Positions 41,985 to 51,308 of a stretch of DNA of 64,000 bases are shown here, one piece after another. Numbering within the stretch: position 1 is the stretch's first letter; each line of letters begins with the position of its first letter. The DNA comes from Paractinoplanes rishiriensis. GTDB lineage: Bacteria > Actinomycetota > Actinomycetes > Mycobacteriales > Micromonosporaceae. The position numbers and the translations under genes are program-made. The notes beneath the pieces were generated by a model. The model saw only the letters and a list, made by a program, of their open reading frames with translations. It was not told where the DNA came from and made no database searches. The stretch spans positions 1 to 64,000 of the forward strand of contig NZ_BOMV01000026.1 in NCBI RefSeq assembly GCF_016862375.1, written 5' to 3'.

Positions 41985-44905
41985 CGGGAGTCCCCTGACT
42001 CCCCGGCCGGATCCCCGGTGATGGCGAAGGCCGCCAGCCGTGCCGGACCGTCGAAGACCAGGTACAGGTCGTGCCGTCCGGAGACCGGGCGGGCCGAGGC
42101 GGTGACCGTGGTCCAGCCGCTCGGCCCGACCGCCTTGGGCACCTCCGCGCGCGCCACCACCGTTCCGGTCGCCGGATCGTCGAGGCGGGCCTCGATGGCG
42201 CTGGCGGTGCCGTCCACCGGCCCGACCCGAGCGACCAGCTGCCGTCCGGCCGCATCCAGGTCGACGCCGCGGAACAGGAGCCATCCGCCGGCCACCCGGC
42301 TCTCTATCGCGTCGCCCGCCACCCGGTTCTCCGCGACCAGAAAGACATCGTCATAGTCGTCGAAGTCCGCGGCCCGGACCAGACGGTCGCGGACGTTGCG
42401 CGACCGATCAGCTCGGCCGGCGACGTCGAAGCTGGCCGTGGTGGCGATGTCGCGACTCGAACGGCCGACCATGACGGTGTACTCGCCCGGTTCCACCTCG
42501 AACCGCCCTCGGCCGACGTCCCAGTACCCGAGTGACTCGACCGTCACGTCCATCGCCACGGTGGTCGAGCCGCCGGCCGGGAGTGAGATCCGGCGGAAAC
42601 CCCGCAGCTCACGATCCGGCCGCGGTGGCCCGCCGCGAGGCGCACGCAGATAAACCTGGACGACCTCGTCGCTGTCGCGCTTGCCCGAGTTGAGCACGTC
42701 GACCAGGACCGAGATCCGGCCGCTCCGATCGGCGCGAGCCGGACTCACCCGCAGGTTGCGATATTCGAAGGTCGTATAGCTCAACCCGTGACCGAAGGGG
42801 TACAACGGCTCGCCGGCAAAATAGAGGTACGTCTTGCCGCTCTTGATGATGTCGTAGTCCAGAATGTCGCCGAGGTCCGCGACGCTCCGGTACCAGGTCT
42901 GCTGCAGCCGGCCGGCCGGCGAATATTCGCCGAACAAGGTGGCGACGATCGCCGCGCCCATTTCCTGGCCGCCGTGGGAGGACCACAGCAGGGCCGATGC
43001 CGACCGGTCGAGGTCGGTGACCGTCATGGGTGCGCTGCTCACCAGCACCACCGCGGTGCGCCGGTTGGCCGCCAGCGCCGACTGCACCACCCTCGTCTGG
43101 CCGGGTGCCAGGTCGAGTTCGCGCCGGTCGCGTGTCTCCCGGCCGTTGATCAACGGATGGTTACCCACGACGACGATGGCCACGTCGGCGGCGGACGCGG
43201 CGAGCCGGGCCTCCGCCGCCGCGTCGCTCAACACCTCGCGGACCAGCGGCGTGGCGTCCTCGGGCCGGTCGGCAGACAGGACAGCCGAGCCGTCCGCGCC
43301 GGTCACGGCAAGGTACCGGCCGCTTCGTACGCTGCGCAGCAGCCACGCGTCGCCGTGCGGTACCACCTCGAAGGTCTCGTTGACCACCCAGCCCCCGGGT
43401 GCGACGGCGTCGTTGACCAGTTCGCCGCCGTCCCGCTCGGCCAGGAAACGACGGTTGGCGACGACGCGCAGCGAGACGACCGCCTCGCCCCACTCGAACA
43501 GATCGAACGACTGCTCCTCGGACACGGGCCCCGGCGCCGGATGCCCGCGGAGCGCCGCACCCGCCGGCTCTCTCCCCGCTGTCAGGTACGAGCCGTCCGG
43601 CAGGCGCAGCGCTATGCGGTCGACTCCCTCGACGTGCCGCACGGCTTCGGGGGAAAAGCGTTCCCGGACGGCGTCGAGACAGGTCACCTCGTAGGGCGGC
43701 TCGCCCGAGTACCAGTCGAGGAAGAGTTTGTCGGCATGGGGACCGATCAGCGCCACCGACCCGACGTCGGCACGGTCGAACGGGAGGACCTCGGAATCGT
43801 TCTTGAGGAGCACCAGAGACTGCCGGCCGGCCTCGCGGGCGAGTGCCCGGTGGGCCGGTGAGTCGACGACGGTCCGCACCGGCTCCCGACTCGGGCCGCT
43901 CTGCGAGATCGGCGTCGGCGAGATCTCGGCCGAGCCGCCCGCATCAAATTCACCGAGCCGCATGCGCATCGTGAGCAGGCGGCGTGCCGCCGCGTCGATG
44001 TCCGACTCGGACAGCAGGCCGAGAAGAATGGCGCTCTCGAGGGCCTCGACAGTGTTCGTCGGATCCCCGTCCTCGCAGGTGAAGCTGTCCAGGCCGGCCT
44101 TCATCGCGGACGCGTACGCGTGCGGCCGGTCATCATAGAAATGTGAACCCTCAACCAGATTGATGGGAGCCCACGCATCGGACATCACGAGGATGTCCGG
44201 TTGCCACCGACGGAGGACGGAAAACAGTGGACTGAGGTGCCCGGGCCTTCCGTTGATCTCCTTGCAGGTAGGCATCACACCCGACACCACGCCGGCCTTT
44301 ATGGTCCATTCGAATGGCCGTGCCTCGTACTCCCACAGGACTCTTGCCCGTAGCCCCGATCTCGGCTCGCCCTCCTCGTGGTTGTACCCGACGAAGCTCT
44401 TCAACGTGGGAGCCGTCTTGAGCACTGCCGGATTTTCGTCCGGCCGGTGCCCGCGCAGCCCCCGGCAGAATGCGGTGGCAAGCATCGCGGTGAGAAAAGG
44501 GTCTTCCGAGTAACCCTCCTCGTTCCGCCCCCATCGCGGGTCGCGGAGAAGGCTGACAGCCGGCCCCCAGACGTTCAGGCTGATCGACGGATCGTCGCGC
44601 CGGAGCTTGTGCAGCTCGTCCGCAATCGCTGCGCCGATCGCCTCGACCAGCTCGCCGTTCCAACTGGCTCCCAGGCCGATCGCCTGCGGGAAGACCGTGA
44701 CCGGGCCGGTCCAGCCAATGCTGTGCAACACCTCCTGGCCGGTGCGGAAAGGGGCGACCCCGAGCCGCGGAATGGCTGGCTGGTGCTGGTGCAGAATGGA
44801 TATCTTCTCGTCGAGAGTGAGCTGCGCCAACAGCGCGTCGACACGCGCCTCCAGTGGCCTGCCCGGATCCCGGAACGAATCAAATTCGGGTGAGGGCTCG
44901 GTCAT
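41981..44905 (-). CDS. GH3 glycoside hydrolase with fascin-like insertion and C-terminal carbohydrate-binding module
   Basis: A 974-residue multidomain hydrolase. A TIM-barrel GH3 domain carries nucleophile D243 (ILVMSDAWAP). The second GH3 domain is split by a beta-trefoil, fascin-like insertion (about residues 430-560; GSYLTAGRE, ANRRFLAERDGG, GRYLAVTGADG) where PA14 is usual. A fibronectin-III-like domain and a CBM6-like beta-sandwich (about 835-965) follow. No signal peptide, so cytoplasmic. GAAGAGGG precedes the ATG. It is first in an operon with two ABC exporters. Likely a beta-glucosidase or beta-xylosidase; substrate unproven. Confidence 0.87.
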   Translation of the reverse strand: MTEPSPEFDSFRDPGRPLEARVDALLAQLTLDEKISILHQHQPAIPRLGVAPFRTGQEVLHSIGWTGPVTVFPQAIGLGASWNGELVEAIGAAIADELHKLRRDDPSISLNVWGPAVSLLRDPRWGRNEEGYSEDPFLTAMLATAFCRGLRGHRPDENPAVLKTAPTLKSFVGYNHEEGEPRSGLRARVLWEYEARPFEWTIKAGVVSGVMPTCKEINGRPGHLSPLFSVLRRWQPDILVMSDAWAPINLVEGSHFYDDRPHAYASAMKAGLDSFTCEDGDPTNTVEALESAILLGLLSESDIDAAARRLLTMRMRLGEFDAGGSAEISPTPISQSGPSREPVRTVVDSPAHRALAREAGRQSLVLLKNDSEVLPFDRADVGSVALIGPHADKLFLDWYSGEPPYEVTCLDAVRERFSPEAVRHVEGVDRIALRLPDGSYLTAGREPAGAALRGHPAPGPVSEEQSFDLFEWGEAVVSLRVVANRRFLAERDGGELVNDAVAPGGWVVNETFEVVPHGDAWLLRSVRSGRYLAVTGADGSAVLSADRPEDATPLVREVLSDAAAEARLAASAADVAIVVVGNHPLINGRETRDRRELDLAPGQTRVVQSALAANRRTAVVLVSSAPMTVTDLDRSASALLWSSHGGQEMGAAIVATLFGEYSPAGRLQQTWYRSVADLGDILDYDIIKSGKTYLYFAGEPLYPFGHGLSYTTFEYRNLRVSPARADRSGRISVLVDVLNSGKRDSDEVVQVYLRAPRGGPPRPDRELRGFRRISLPAGGSTTVAMDVTVESLGYWDVGRGRFEVEPGEYTVMVGRSSRDIATTASFDVAGRADRSRNVRDRLVRAADFDDYDDVFLVAENRVAGDAIESRVAGGWLLFRGVDLDAAGRQLVARVGPVDGTASAIEARLDDPATGTVVARAEVPKAVGPSGWTTVTASARPVSGRHDLYLVFDGPARLAAFAITGDPAGESGDSR

Positions 44906-45383
44906 CGGAGCCCTCTTCCGTTAGCAAACAAAATAGTTGCACCCCGTTGTTGAATAGTTGCATTGATATCCCTGGTTACATATTATATATATGCTAGTCG
45001 ATTTAGAATGTCAAGTTAGATGTCAAGGCCGTTGCCTTATGGTGGCGGCTTGTGCGCCGGTCGGCGTGGTAAGCTCGCGTCGACTGTGGACGCTGACCTG
45101 GTAAACATTTACTCCGGTGTCGTGGCGGCCGTATCCGAGTGGTGTCCAGGTAACTGTGGATGGTCGGCCGGTTACCGCATGTTCCCTGATTGCGCGGAAG
45201 CCATACCGGTAGGCCACAAATTCCTGGCGGAGCCCGGAAGACGGTTCCGATCGCGAGTTTGCGGAAGCGGTGCGTAGCCGCGCGGACCGGCCGCGACGTC
45301 TGCCCAGTGGCACGATTGGCCACTTGTCCGCTGAGTGTCAGGGGTTATCGTATCCGTTAGCCGAAGGGGAAGAGGAGTATCGA
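44906..45383. other. AT-rich divergent control region between GH3 and GH5 genes
   Basis: 478 nt with no gene seen. The GH3-proximal 110 nt are strikingly AT-rich (TATTATATATAT at about 44981). Elements seen: AATAGTTGCA repeated at 44932 and 44953; ATGTCAAG at 45008-45015 and 45020-45027 (12-bp period); GTAAACATTTAC at 45101-45112, of which AAACATTTACT recurs at 51359 upstream of the pectinesterase gene. No riboswitch fold was recognised. Confidence 0.6.
44932..44962 (-). promoter_or_regulatory. Two direct repeats of AATAGTTGCA, 21 bp apart
   Basis: AATAGTTGCA occurs at 44932-44941 and 44953-44962, giving a 21-bp period, two helical turns. Read on the minus strand (TGCAACTATT) the copies lie 27-57 nt upstream of the GH3 ATG, in the expected promoter zone. 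An operator or activator site for the GH3-ABC operon is the likely role. Confidence 0.5.
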
Positions 45384-46793
45384 GTGAAGGCCCTGCCACT
45401 CCGAAGCGCGCTGTCCGTCGCGGCGGTGATCGCGATGACCCTGGCCTGGGCCGGTGCGTCGTCGGCCGTCGGCAAACCCCGGGAGCACTGGGTGCCGCCG
45501 GCCCAGTTCAAGGGGGTGAACTGGGCGGATCCGCGGGACAACTACGCGGCCGACGAGGTGGTGCCGAGCGGGCTGAACGTCACCGACGACTACCGGACCG
45601 TGTACCGGACGACGTCGTCGATGGTCGACGGGTTCCGCTCCAAGCTGGGCGCGAACACGCTGCGGCTGCCGATCAACCCGGCCAGCGTGGGCACGACCTG
45701 GTGGAAGTCGTACCGGGCCACGGTCGACGCGGCCACCGCCAAGGGCTTCAAGGTCATCCTCAGCTACTGGGAGGCGAACACCGCGAAGGACGGCCGGGTG
45801 GACGACCCGGCGGCCTGGCAGCAGATGTGGCGGACCGTGGTGGACGCGTACGGGCGCAACGACCGGGTCTACTTCGAGCCGATGAACGAGCCGTTCGGCT
45901 ACCCGGTCGAGGAGTGGATCCAGGTCTGCACCGACTTCCTCGCGGCCCACCCGAGCGTGCCCCGCGGCCGGATGGTGATCAGCGGGAGCGGCTACAACGA
46001 CAACGTGACCGGGGTGGGCGCCGCTGACGCGCTGGACGGCACACTGCTGTCGCTGCACTTCTACGGCTTCTGGGACGACCACACCACCGAGGCCGAGTGG
46101 ATCGCCAACCTGCTGCCCCGGATCGGCGCCGTCGCACACCGGACCATCGTCGACGAGGCCGGCGCGCCGATGACGATCGGGCTCAACTACGGCAACCACA
46201 ACGGCAACGTGTCGACCGCCTACCTGGGCGCGATCACCACCATGGCCCGCGGCACCGGGATGGGCATCGTCTATTGGCCCGGGCTGCGGTTCAACGACTC
46301 GTATTCGCTGCTCAGCCTGGACGACAAGGGCAAGCTGCAGGTCAACAGCGCGTCCGGCCTGGCGCAGCTCCGCTGGGGCTGGGGCTTCGGCGAGGTGCCG
46401 CCGGTCAACGAGGAGCCGCCCGCGCCGCCCGGCACGCCGATCCGCGGCACCGAGTCCGGCAAGTGCGTCGACGTCCCCGGCTTCTCCACGACCAACGGCA
46501 CGGCGCTCGACCTGTGGGACTGCAACGGCGGCGGCAACCAGTCCTGGAACGCGAGCGCCTCCGGCGAACTGCGCATCTACGGCACCAAGTGCATGCGCGC
46601 GGGCGCGGCGGGCGCCCCGGTGACGATCGACGAGTGCACCGGCGGCGAGGCGGAACGCTGGACGGTCAACCCGACCGGCACCATCACCGGCGCCACCGGC
46701 CTCTGCCTGACCGCGGAGGGCCCCGGCAACGGCGCGGCGGTCACCGCCCGCGAGTGCGCCGGCACCCCGAACCAGACCTGGTCGACGACCTGA
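45384..46793 (+). CDS. Secreted GH5 endoglycanase with C-terminal ricin-type lectin domain
   Basis: A 469-residue protein. A signal peptide (VKALPLRSALSVAAVIAMTL, cleavage near residue 30) is followed by a GH5 TIM barrel (about 40-340). Acid/base E169 lies in FEPMNEPFG and nucleophile E258 in IVDEAGAPM. A proline linker leads to a RICIN/CBM13 beta-trefoil (about 355-469; KCVDVPGFSTTNGTALDLWDC). Beta-mannan or beta-glucan cleavage outside the cell is likely. The GTG start follows AGAGGAG at good spacing. It is terminated by a 16-bp hairpin. Confidence 0.9.
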   Translation: MKALPLRSALSVAAVIAMTLAWAGASSAVGKPREHWVPPAQFKGVNWADPRDNYAADEVVPSGLNVTDDYRTVYRTTSSMVDGFRSKLGANTLRLPINPASVGTTWWKSYRATVDAATAKGFKVILSYWEANTAKDGRVDDPAAWQQMWRTVVDAYGRNDRVYFEPMNEPFGYPVEEWIQVCTDFLAAHPSVPRGRMVISGSGYNDNVTGVGAADALDGTLLSLHFYGFWDDHTTEAEWIANLLPRIGAVAHRTIVDEAGAPMTIGLNYGNHNGNVSTAYLGAITTMARGTGMGIVYWPGLRFNDSYSLLSLDDKGKLQVNSASGLAQLRWGWGFGEVPPVNEEPPAPPGTPIRGTESGKCVDVPGFSTTNGTALDLWDCNGGGNQSWNASASGELRIYGTKCMRAGAAGAPVTIDECTGGEAERWTVNPTGTITGATGLCLTAEGPGNGAAVTARECAGTPNQTWSTT

Positions 46794-46837
46794 CCCGCCG
46801 CCCGGCCGCACCGGGGGCGGGGCGGCCGGGCGGCGGG
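46794..46837 (+). terminator. 16-bp perfect hairpin terminator
   Basis: CCCGCCGCCCGGCCGC (46794-46809) pairs perfectly with GCGGCCGGGCGGCGGG (46822-46837) around a 12-nt loop. It begins directly after the GH5 stop codon. No U-tract. Confidence 0.75.
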
Positions 46838-46862
46838 CTGAGCCGGGCGCACGAACCGCGGC

Positions 46863-46884
46863 ACCGGCCGGCTACCGGCCGGCT
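46863..46884. repeat. Perfect 11-bp tandem repeat before the polygalacturonase gene
   Basis: ACCGGCCGGCT occurs twice in tandem (46863-46873, 46874-46884), each containing the palindrome CCGGCCGG. It ends 20 nt before the GH28 start codon, in the promoter or leader. Confidence 0.7.
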
Positions 46885-46904
46885 ATGGCGTACGGTTTTC
46901 GGCT

Positions 46905-48203
46905 ATGAGCGAGCAGCATCCAGCAACGGCGATCGATGGAATCGCGGCGGTCCGGGCGATGGTCCGGGCGCCGGAGTTTCCCGATCGGGACTTCCCGGTG
47001 ACCGACTTCGGGGCGGCGGCGGACGGCACCACCGACGACGGCGCGGCGTTCCGGGCCGCCGTCGAGGCCTGCCACGCGGCCGGCGGCGGGCACGTGATCG
47101 TGCCGGAGGGTTCCTACCTGACCGGGCCGATCCGGCTGCTCAGCGGGGTCGACCTGCATCTGCGGGCGGGGGCCGTGGTGCGGTTCCGGCGGGAGCCCGA
47201 GGCCTACCTGCCGGCCGTGCCCACCCGGTGGCAGGGCGTCGAGCTGATGGGGTATTCGCCGTTCGTCTATGCCTACGACGCCCGGGACATTGCGATCACC
47301 GGGGCCGGCACGCTGGACGGGCAGGCCGACGACGCGCACTGGTGGGCCTGGAAGCCGCTGGAGAACGCCGACTTCGCGCTGCTCGAGCGGATGGCCGACG
47401 ACGACGTGCCGGTGGCGGAGCGGGTGTTCGCCGAGGGTTACCACCTGCCGCCGTCGTTCGTGCAGCCGTACCGGTGCGAGAACGTGCTGATTCAGGGCGT
47501 GACCCTCATCAATTCGCCGTTCTGGCAGATCCACCCGGTGCTGTGCCGCAACGTGACGGTGGACGGCGTCACGGTGCGTTCGCACGGGCACAACAACGAC
47601 GGGTGCAACCCCGAGTCGTGCGACGGCGTGGTGATCGAGAACTGCGACTTCGACACCGGCGACGACTGCATCGCGATCAAGGCGGGGCGCAACACGGACG
47701 GGCGCCGGCTCGCCGTGCCGTGTCAGCACATCGTGATCGAGAACTGCACGTTCGCCGACGGGCACGGCGGGGTGACCATCGGCAGCGAGATGAGCGGCGG
47801 CGTGCAGCACGTCTACGCGCGCAACCTGCGGATGGACAGCCCCAACCTGTGGTCCTGCGCGCGCTTCAAGACCAACTCGGTGCGCGGCGGCTTCATCCGT
47901 GACGTGCACATCGAGGACGTCACGGTCGGGCGGGTGGCAGATCAGGTGCTGGAGATCGATTTCGGGTACGAGGAAGGGGACGCCGGACCGCACCTGCCGG
48001 AGGTCGACGGCATTCATCTCCGTGACTGGCGAGTCGCCAGCACCGACGCTCCGTGGCGCCTGGCCGGTTACCCCCAGGATCCGATCGGCACGGTCACGCT
48101 CACCCGCTTCACCGTCGACGAGGCCCGCTCACCCGGCGTGGCCGAGCAGATCGCCGACCTCCAGCTGACAGACGTCCGGGTGAACGGCAAACCCATCGGC
48201 TAG
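46905..48203 (+). CDS. GH28 polygalacturonase (exo-type)
   Basis: A 432-residue right-handed beta-helix hydrolase. GH28 catalytic aspartates are seen in HNNDGCNPESCDGV and DFDTGDDCIAIKAG, followed by the catalytic-histidine-type motif GHGGVTIGSE and the substrate arginine in ARFKTNSVRGG. There is no signal peptide, which suits an intracellular exo-acting enzyme on imported oligogalacturonides. No Shine-Dalgarno-like sequence precedes the ATG, so the start may be leaderless. It is monocistronic, convergent with the GH51 gene. Confidence 0.92.
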   Translation: MSEQHPATAIDGIAAVRAMVRAPEFPDRDFPVTDFGAAADGTTDDGAAFRAAVEACHAAGGGHVIVPEGSYLTGPIRLLSGVDLHLRAGAVVRFRREPEAYLPAVPTRWQGVELMGYSPFVYAYDARDIAITGAGTLDGQADDAHWWAWKPLENADFALLERMADDDVPVAERVFAEGYHLPPSFVQPYRCENVLIQGVTLINSPFWQIHPVLCRNVTVDGVTVRSHGHNNDGCNPESCDGVVIENCDFDTGDDCIAIKAGRNTDGRRLAVPCQHIVIENCTFADGHGGVTIGSEMSGGVQHVYARNLRMDSPNLWSCARFKTNSVRGGFIRDVHIEDVTVGRVADQVLEIDFGYEEGDAGPHLPEVDGIHLRDWRVASTDAPWRLAGYPQDPIGTVTLTRFTVDEARSPGVAEQIADLQLTDVRVNGKPIG

Positions 48204-48231
48204 CCCTCCGGCCAGCGCCCGCGGCCCCGAC

Positions 48232-48263
48232 GCCGCCGCGGCACCGACCCGGGCCGCGGCGGC
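48232..48263. terminator. Bidirectional hairpin between GH28 and GH51 genes
   Basis: The arms GCCGCCGCGGC (48232-48242) and GCCGCGGCGGC (48253-48263) pair perfectly over a 10-nt loop, in the 73-nt gap between the two convergent stops. Confidence 0.7.
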
Positions 48264-48276
48264 AACGACGGCGGTA

Positions 48277-49806
48277 CTAGCCGACCGGCACCGCGACCGT
48301 CACGAAAGCGTGCGGCGGTAGCGGCACCCGCAACACCCCGTCCGCGACCGTCACGCCGGGCAACGGCCTCGGGCGTACGGCATCCGGGTTTTGGGGTGTG
48401 TTGTGGGCATTGAGCGCGTCGGCCGTCAGCACCGTCGCCACCGGCTCGCCGGGCGTGGCGCCCCGCAGGTCGAGTTCCACCTCGGCGGCTTCGTCGGCGT
48501 GCAGGTTGGTCAGGGAGATCAGCATGCGGTCGGCGGTGCGGCTCGCCGAGCCGGTTACCGTCGGCAGGTCGGTGGCCGCTACCCGGTGCACCGGAGCGGG
48601 CGTGGTGAAGCGCAGCGACAGTGACTCGGCGTCCTGGTGGTCGCGGTTCATCGCGAACACGTGGTAGGTCGGCGTGCGCACCAGTGCCTCACCGTCAGTG
48701 AGCAACATCGCCTGGAGCACGTTCACGGTCTGTGCCAGGTTGGCCATCACGAGGCGGTCGGCGTGCCGGTGGAACGCGTCGAAGTGCAGGCCGGCCACCA
48801 GGGCGTCGCGCAGGGTGTTCTGCTGGAACAGGAAGCCGGGGTTGGTGCCGGGCTCCACGTCGAACCAGGTGCCCCATTCGTCGAGCACCAGGCCGATCGT
48901 TTTGTCCGGGTCGTACACGTCCATGACCCGGGCGTGTCCGGCCAGGATGCGCTCCACGTCGACGGCCTTGGCCATGGTCCAGTAGTAGTTGTCGACGTCG
49001 AACTCGGTGGCGCTGCCCTTCTGTGACCACGACGAACCGGACAGCGTGTAGTGGTGGAACGAGATGGCCTGGAACGTGTTGTCGCCCTCGGCCGCGATGT
49101 CGCCGCCGAGCTTGCGGCCGAGCGCCTTCATCAAGACTTCGGTCCACCGGTAGTTGTCGTCATTGCCGCCGGCCGCGATTCGGTAGAGCTTGTTGCTACC
49201 GTGGTCCCGGCTGTACGTGCCGAACGTGCGCGCCTGCTCGGCGTACTGCTCCGGACGCATGCCGCCGCCGCAGCCCCACGGCTCGTTGCCCAGCCCCCAG
49301 AACCGCACCGACCAGGGTTTGTCCCGGCCGTTGGCCCGGCGCAGCGAGGCCATCGGGCTGTCGTCGTCGCGGGTCAGGTATTCGGCCCACTCGCTGGCCG
49401 CGCGCACGGTGCCGCTGCCGACGTTGACCGAGACGTACGGTTCGGTGCCGAGCATCTCGCACAGCTGCATGAACTCGTGCGTACCGAAACTGTTGTCTTC
49501 GACCACGTCGCCCCAGTGGCTGTTGACCATGCGGGGACGCTGCTCGCGCGGGCCGATGCCGTCGCGCCAGTGGTATTCGTCGGCGAAGCAGCCGCCCGGC
49601 CAGCGCAGATTCGGGATGGCGACGGCCCGCAGCGCCTCCACCACGTCGAGCCGGATGCCCTGCTCGTTCGGGATGGGCGAGTCCTCGCCGACGAAGAAGC
49701 CGTCGTAGATGCAGCGGCCCAGGTGCTCGGCGAAGTGGCCGTAGATGTGCCGGTTGATGCGCGGGCCGGGCAGGTCGACGTCGATGACGCCACGTACGGT
49801 AGTCAG
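48277..49806 (-). CDS. GH51 alpha-L-arabinofuranosidase
   Basis: A 509-residue TIM-barrel hydrolase plus beta-sandwich. The N-terminus has the family pattern [20 protein letters not shown]. Acid/base E is in [13 protein letters not shown], and the nucleophile is in [12 protein letters not shown]. It releases arabinose from arabinan or arabinoxylan fragments, in the cytoplasm (no signal peptide). No ATG, GTG or TTG precedes the conserved N-terminus; the only fitting start is CTG at 49806, 6 nt after GAGGAG and overlapping the upstream stop as CTGA. Confidence 0.92.
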   Translation of the reverse strand: MTTVRGVIDVDLPGPRINRHIYGHFAEHLGRCIYDGFFVGEDSPIPNEQGIRLDVVEALRAVAIPNLRWPGGCFADEYHWRDGIGPREQRPRMVNSHWGDVVEDNSFGTHEFMQLCEMLGTEPYVSVNVGSGTVRAASEWAEYLTRDDDSPMASLRRANGRDKPWSVRFWGLGNEPWGCGGGMRPEQYAEQARTFGTYSRDHGSNKLYRIAAGGNDDNYRWTEVLMKALGRKLGGDIAAEGDNTFQAISFHHYTLSGSSWSQKGSATEFDVDNYYWTMAKAVDVERILAGHARVMDVYDPDKTIGLVLDEWGTWFDVEPGTNPGFLFQQNTLRDALVAGLHFDAFHRHADRLVMANLAQTVNVLQAMLLTDGEALVRTPTYHVFAMNRDHQDAESLSLRFTTPAPVHRVAATDLPTVTGSASRTADRMLISLTNLHADEAAEVELDLRGATPGEPVATVLTADALNAHNTPQNPDAVRPRPLPGVTVADGVLRVPLPPHAFVTVAVPVG

Positions 49807-51194
49807 GGTTCTCTCCTCGCGTGGTGGTGCAGGATGGCTTCCGCCGAGCGGTCGACGTCGTCCGCCGTGGTCATCCAATTGGACACGGAGATCCGCATCG
49901 CCGCTCGTCCGTCCCAGGTAGTGCCGCTCATCCAGCAGGTGCCGTCGCGCTGCAGCCGGTCGATCACCGCGCGGGTGTGCGCGTCGTCGTCGCCGAACCG
50001 GACCAGCACCTGGTTGAGCACCACCTCGCCGAGCACCTCGACGCCGTCCGCCGCCGACAGTTTCGCGGCGAACCGGGTGGCCAGCGCGCAGCAGCGGTCG
50101 ACCAGGTCGGCGACGCCCTCGCGGCCCAGCGCGCGCAGCGCCGCGTACACGGCAAATCCGCGGGCCCGCCGGGAGTGTTCGGGGTTGTAGTCGAGCGCGT
50201 CCCGCTCGTCGGCGGCGCCGTGCATCAGATAGCCGGCCCGGGCACCCATGGTGGCGCGGTGTGCGGCCGGATGAGCACAAAAGATCAAGCCGGAGTCGTA
50301 CGGGACATTGAGCCACTTGTGTGCGTCGGTGGCCCAGGAATCCGCCTTCTCCACCCCGGCGACCAGCGGCCGGAGCCGGGGACTGGCCGCCGCCCACAGG
50401 CCGAACGCGCCGTCCACGTGCACCCACGCGCCGTGCTCCCGGGCCAGGTCGCAGATCTCGCCGATCGGGTCGAGCGCGCCGCTGTTCACGTTGCCCAGCT
50501 GGGCGCACACGATGGCCGGCCCGCCGCCGCGCTCGAGTTCGGCGCGCAGCGCGTCCGGCCGCATCCGGCCCTCGGCGTCCGCGTCCACCTCGACGATCAG
50601 CCCGGTGCCGGCGCCGAGGAGGCGCAGCGCCCGGTCGACCGTGCCGTGCCGGGCGCGGCCGGCCAGCACCCGCACCCGCGGCGCGCCCCACAGCCCGTCC
50701 TTCGCGAGGTCCCAGCCGGCCTTCTCCAGTACGTGGTGCAGCCCGATGGCGAGGCCGCTCGCATTGGCCATCTGCGCGCCGGTCACGTAGCCGACCGAGA
50801 CGTCCGGCGGCAGCGCGAGCAGGTCGGCCAGCCACCCGCCGGCCACCTCCTCGGCCACCATGGCGGCCGGGCCCAGCACGTAGAGGCCGGCGTTCTGGTC
50901 CCAGACCGAGGTGAGCCAGTCGGCGGCCAGCGCCGCCGGGGTGCCGCCGCCGATCACGAAGCCGAAGAACCGCCCGCTCGACGAGGGCAGCACGCCGGGT
51001 TCCGCGGCCGCGGTGAGCGCGGCGATCACCGCCGCGGGGTCCTGCGGTTGCTCGGGCAGCGGGCCGCCCAGCGAGTCGCGCAGCTGGGACAGGGTCGCGC
51101 TGGTGGTGACCGGTCGCTCCGGCAGGCCGTCCAGGTAGCGCACGGCGTACCGCGCGGTCTCGTCGAGAACTTCTTTGAACACCGACATATCCAT
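49803..51194 (-). CDS. Group II PLP-dependent decarboxylase (aromatic-amino-acid-type)
   Basis: A 463-residue fold-type I PLP enzyme. Schiff-base lysine is in [17 protein letters not shown], with [13 protein letters not shown] providing the ring-nitrogen aspartate. The N-terminal region ([24 protein letters not shown]) matches L-amino acid decarboxylases; related proteins also act as aldehyde synthases. The substrate cannot be read. The next gene, GH51, is translationally coupled to it through CTGA, though the functional link between a decarboxylase and arabinan breakdown is unclear. Weak ribosome site; M1 and M3 are both possible starts. Confidence 0.85.
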   Translation of the reverse strand: MDMSVFKEVLDETARYAVRYLDGLPERPVTTSATLSQLRDSLGGPLPEQPQDPAAVIAALTAAAEPGVLPSSSGRFFGFVIGGGTPAALAADWLTSVWDQNAGLYVLGPAAMVAEEVAGGWLADLLALPPDVSVGYVTGAQMANASGLAIGLHHVLEKAGWDLAKDGLWGAPRVRVLAGRARHGTVDRALRLLGAGTGLIVEVDADAEGRMRPDALRAELERGGGPAIVCAQLGNVNSGALDPIGEICDLAREHGAWVHVDGAFGLWAAASPRLRPLVAGVEKADSWATDAHKWLNVPYDSGLIFCAHPAAHRATMGARAGYLMHGAADERDALDYNPEHSRRARGFAVYAALRALGREGVADLVDRCCALATRFAAKLSAADGVEVLGEVVLNQVLVRFGDDDAHTRAVIDRLQRDGTCWMSGTTWDGRAAMRISVSNWMTTADDVDRSAEAILHHHARREP

Positions 51195-51308
51195 GGTCTA
51201 CGCCGGGAGCCGGGCACGCGTCGACCGACGGTCGCGGAGCCGTCCGAACGGTGACCACGTTAGAGCCGTTCGGAGGTCTTGGTCAATGTCTGCGGCGCAG
51301 GTCAGCGC

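Noticed and set aside
17174..44905. Aminoglycoside cluster of hygromycin B or neomycin type
   Set aside because: No 2-deoxy-scyllo-inosose synthase or aminocyclitol core gene is present; only heptose, oxygenase and tailoring genes overlap with hygromycin B.
44906..45383. Riboswitch or structured RNA leader before the GH5 gene
   Set aside because: No conserved aptamer core could be identified by eye; only simple repeats and AT-rich DNA were seen.
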